Source: CAZBQG01 sp964493945 | Lineage (GTDB): Bacteria; Pseudomonadota; Alphaproteobacteria; Rhodospirillales; UBA2165 | Reading direction: 5' to 3' | NCBI GenBank assembly: GCA_964493945.1 | Contig: CAZBQG010000086.1 | Location: forward strand, 1-16,053 | DNA length: 16,053 nt | Shown here: positions 14,308 to 16,053 of the stretch, in pieces | How positions within the stretch are numbered: the stretch's first letter is position 1 | Layout: every line of letters starts with the position of its first letter | Notes under the pieces: model-generated | Seen by the model: the letters and a program-made list of their open reading frames with translations, nothing else | Database searches by the model: none | Told to the model about the DNA's origin: nothing | Made by a program: the position numbers and the translations under genes

Positions 14308-14376
14308 GGAATCTCTCCGGATGGGCGAGAAAATTCCCACGCTTTTATGGTAAGCGCCTGGGCACTGGTTTGGAAC

Positions 14377-14478
14377 CTATGCCCCACCGCTCAAGGTCAC
14401 GGCCATTAGGATAAAACTTATTCCGACGATCGCATAGGCGAGCCAAATACGCTGGCGCAATTTCTGTTCGTCCAACAT
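14377..14478 (-). CDS. 33-residue single-span membrane protein
   Basis: On the minus strand an ATG at 14478 follows GGAGG with a four-base spacer, and the frame runs 33 codons to TAG. The peptide starts MLDEQKLRQR and continues IWLAYAIVGISFILMAVTL, an uninterrupted hydrophobic span of about 19 residues, ending SGGA. The charged N-terminus and positive-inside rule put the N-terminus in the cytoplasm. It lies between the UbiD-family gene and the Spy-like gene on the same strand. No family recognised. The strong ribosome binding site and perfect transmembrane profile in an otherwise empty gap make it likely to be real; a partner role for a membrane or periplasmic protein is a guess. Confidence 0.65.
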   Translation of the reverse strand: MLDEQKLRQRIWLAYAIVGISFILMAVTLSGGA

Positions 14479-14503
14479 GATGCCTCCGATCCGCTGCTAA
14501 GCC

Positions 14504-14524
14504 GGCCGGGCCCCATGCCCGGCC
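14504..14524 (-). terminator. GC-rich hairpin between the UbiD-family gene and the small membrane-protein gene
   Basis: GGCCGGGC and GCCCGGCC form a perfect eight-pair stem around a five-base loop (14512-14516). It lies about 56 bases after the UbiD-family stop. No T tract follows on either strand, so it may be a pause site, an mRNA 3'-end stabiliser or a rho-associated structure rather than an intrinsic terminator. Confidence 0.4.
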
Positions 14525-14579
14525 CCCGTTCCTCTTATATCTTAAAGCGGTGCCATCCTATTTCAATGGATTCATTTGC

Positions 14580-16053
14580 CTAATCTTCCTCGCCCGGCTG
14601 TTTTCCGGGCTCAAAACCGCCCACTTCGTGATAGACCGTGGCGCTTTCCTCCTCAAAGGCCCGGACGCCGGGGATTTCACCCGGCAGGCCCAAATCCGTC
14701 CAGCGCGCCGCCAGATCGTCATAGACCTCCTTGCGCAGCGTGGTGCGCTTGGAAAATACCGGCAAATGCCGGTGTTCCTTGCAGGCATTGATCAGGCATT
14801 TGGACCCATAGGGCCGTTTTTCCGGCGGGTTCTGGGTGGGATCGAGCCAGGTGCTCCAGGTATTGCGCAACACATCCATGTCATCGATGGGGTTGCAGCG
14901 GCTGGACATGGCCCAGATCACCTGATCCATATCGGTGGGGTCCACATCCTCATCGACGGCGATGATCCATTTGGTGAAATAGGCGCCGCCCGGCACCTGG
15001 GCGGCCAGGGCCAGACATTGGGCTGCGTGGCCCGCATAGCGCTGTTCGATGCTGATGATGGTCATGCCGAAGCCGCCGGTACCGGCAGGATGGCAATAGA
15101 CGCCGGCGATACCCGGCATGCCCAGCTTGTCCAGATCATCCCAGATTTTGGCGGACCGGATGATGGAAAAGAAACCGCTCTGTTCGCAGGACGGATAATC
15201 GGCCATCAAGGCGTTGGTCAGGGTCGGGTTGGTACGGTAATGAAGGGCCTTCACCTCGACCAGGGGCGCGCCCGCCTCGGGCCTTCCGTAATAGCCGGAG
15301 AATTCGCCAAACGGCCCTTCCGTTTTGACCGATCCCGGCTTGATCACCCCTTCGATGACGATCTCCGCATTGGCCGGCAAAAGAAGATCCGTGGTCTTGC
15401 CCTTCACCACCGGGATGGCTTGGCCCTTGATGCCGCCGATGAATTCATATTCGGAGACGTTTTTGGCAAAAGTCTGCGATCCCAGCAATAAAAATAAAGG
15501 ATCGATTCCCCAGGCGGCGGCCACCTGGACCTCCTCGCCCCTCTCCCATTGGCGCTGGATGTGTAGGCGCGCATCCTTGCCGGGAGACAGATAGAGCCCC
15601 ACTTCCTTAGGCCCCTGCTGCATCATGCGGTAGGTCCCAAGGTTCAGATATCCGCTATCGGGATCGCGGGTAATGACCACATCACCGGTCCCCGCATAGC
15701 GCCCGCCATCCAACGGCCAGTGCTTGGGGATGGGCAACATGTCCAGATCGATGTCATCGCCCATCAGGGTGTTTTCATAAAGGGGCGCATCCTCGGCCGG
15801 GACCTCGTTGGGCTCCATGCGCCGCTTGAGCTTATCTTTGGAGCGGGAAATGAGCTCGATGGCCGGCGTATCGGCGGGTTCTTCGAGCGTGATGGCGATG
15901 CGTTTCAGGCTGGGGCCCAGAATGTTCCACAAAAGCTTGGTGGGGATTTTGGAATTCTCGAAGCCCTCGGCCAGTCCGAAAAGAACGGCGGGCGACAAGT
16001 CCTGCTTGGCCAGCAGATATCCGATGCCGCTCATTTCCTCGTCGCGGTTGACC
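14580..16053 (-). CDS. UbiD-family (de)carboxylase (5' partial)
   Basis: UbiD enzymes reversibly decarboxylate aromatic or unsaturated acids with prenylated FMN made by UbiX. The frame is open to the right edge. It can start at ATG 16034 (484 residues), but upstream codons read VNRDEE and the family begins some 20-30 residues earlier, so the start is probably outside. Expected elements are present: ITRDPDSGYLNLGTYRMMQ with the prFMN-binding arginine, RLHIQRQWERG, the Mn/prFMN glutamate in SEYEFIGGI, and the catalytic pair in EGPFGEFSGYYGR (15282-15320). The C-terminus carries a WAMSSRCNPIDDMDVL segment typical of the family. Substrate cannot be assigned; it may be an aromatic acid decarboxylase or the ubiquinone enzyme. 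No ubiX is visible. A hairpin and a tiny membrane-protein gene follow on the same strand. Confidence 0.9.
   Translation of the reverse strand, partial: VNRDEEMSGIGYLLAKQDLSPAVLFGLAEGFENSKIPTKLLWNILGPSLKRIAITLEEPADTPAIELISRSKDKLKRRMEPNEVPAEDAPLYENTLMGDDIDLDMLPIPKHWPLDGGRYAGTGDVVITRDPDSGYLNLGTYRMMQQGPKEVGLYLSPGKDARLHIQRQWERGEEVQVAAAWGIDPLFLLLGSQTFAKNVSEYEFIGGIKGQAIPVVKGKTTDLLLPANAEIVIEGVIKPGSVKTEGPFGEFSGYYGRPEAGAPLVEVKALHYRTNPTLTNALMADYPSCEQSGFFSIIRSAKIWDDLDKLGMPGIAGVYCHPAGTGGFGMTIISIEQRYAGHAAQCLALAAQVPGGAYFTKWIIAVDEDVDPTDMDQVIWAMSSRCNPIDDMDVLRNTWSTWLDPTQNPPEKRPYGSKCLINACKEHRHLPVFSKRTTLRKEVYDDLAARWTDLGLPGEIPGVRAFEEESATVYHEVGGFEPGKQPGEED

Noticed and set aside
14550..15491. 313-codon + strand open frame opposite the UbiD-family gene
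   Set aside because: The minus-strand frame carries all UbiD catalytic motifs; the + frame is its mirror and has no family resemblance.

Overview
The window looks like a scaffold from a GC-rich alphaproteobacterium. This rests on gene content and protein style: a long class II ribonucleotide reductase of the alphaproteobacterial type, hopanoid-associated genes hpnA and hpnH, ispH, and a TPR protein with a heptosyltransferase-like tail. It is an inference, not a taxonomic assignment. A run of 10 Ns at 2573-2582 marks a scaffold join, so this is probably draft or metagenome-derived sequence. I saw no tRNA, rRNA, CRISPR array, transposase or phage gene.

Layout. (1) 1-1566, +: 3' part of a TPR/glycosyltransferase-like gene, cut by the left edge. 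(2) 1567-1929: an AT-rich intergenic region with several candidate NrdR boxes, two of them in a 24-bp tandem duplication, followed by back-to-back hairpins just before the next start codon. (3) 1930-5584, +: nrdJ, the B12-dependent ribonucleotide reductase. It is split into two frames only by the N run; deleting the Ns restores one frame. (4) 5585-5845: two copies of an ~80-bp palindromic repeat, each ending in a T7 tract, between convergent genes. (5) 10465 down to 5846, -: hpnA, a stand-alone cytidylyltransferase-like gene, a PEP mutase-cytidylyltransferase fusion and phosphonopyruvate decarboxylase. Two of the three junctions are ATGA overlaps. This is a phosphonate-biosynthesis operon headed by a hopanoid-associated epimerase. 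(6) 10633-13142, +: divergent ispH, hpnH (frameshifted by an inferred 25-bp loss) and a cupin. (7) 13139-16053, -: a second paralogous cupin whose stop codon overlaps that of the first, a Spy/CpxP-like periplasmic protein, a 33-residue single-span membrane protein, and a UbiD-family decarboxylase cut by the right edge.

How the genes work together. IspH supplies isoprenoid precursors; HpnH would add the adenosyl group to diploptene; HpnA is a hopanoid-associated sugar-nucleotide epimerase/reductase. The phosphonate genes convert PEP to phosphonopyruvate, pull it forward to phosphonoacetaldehyde and contain two nucleotidyltransferase domains that could activate a phosphonate as a CMP ester. Divergent placement of ispH-hpnH and hpnA-phosphonate genes suggests, but does not prove, that a phosphonate headgroup is made for an envelope lipid or glycan. 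No aminotransferase or headgroup transferase for such a product is in the window.
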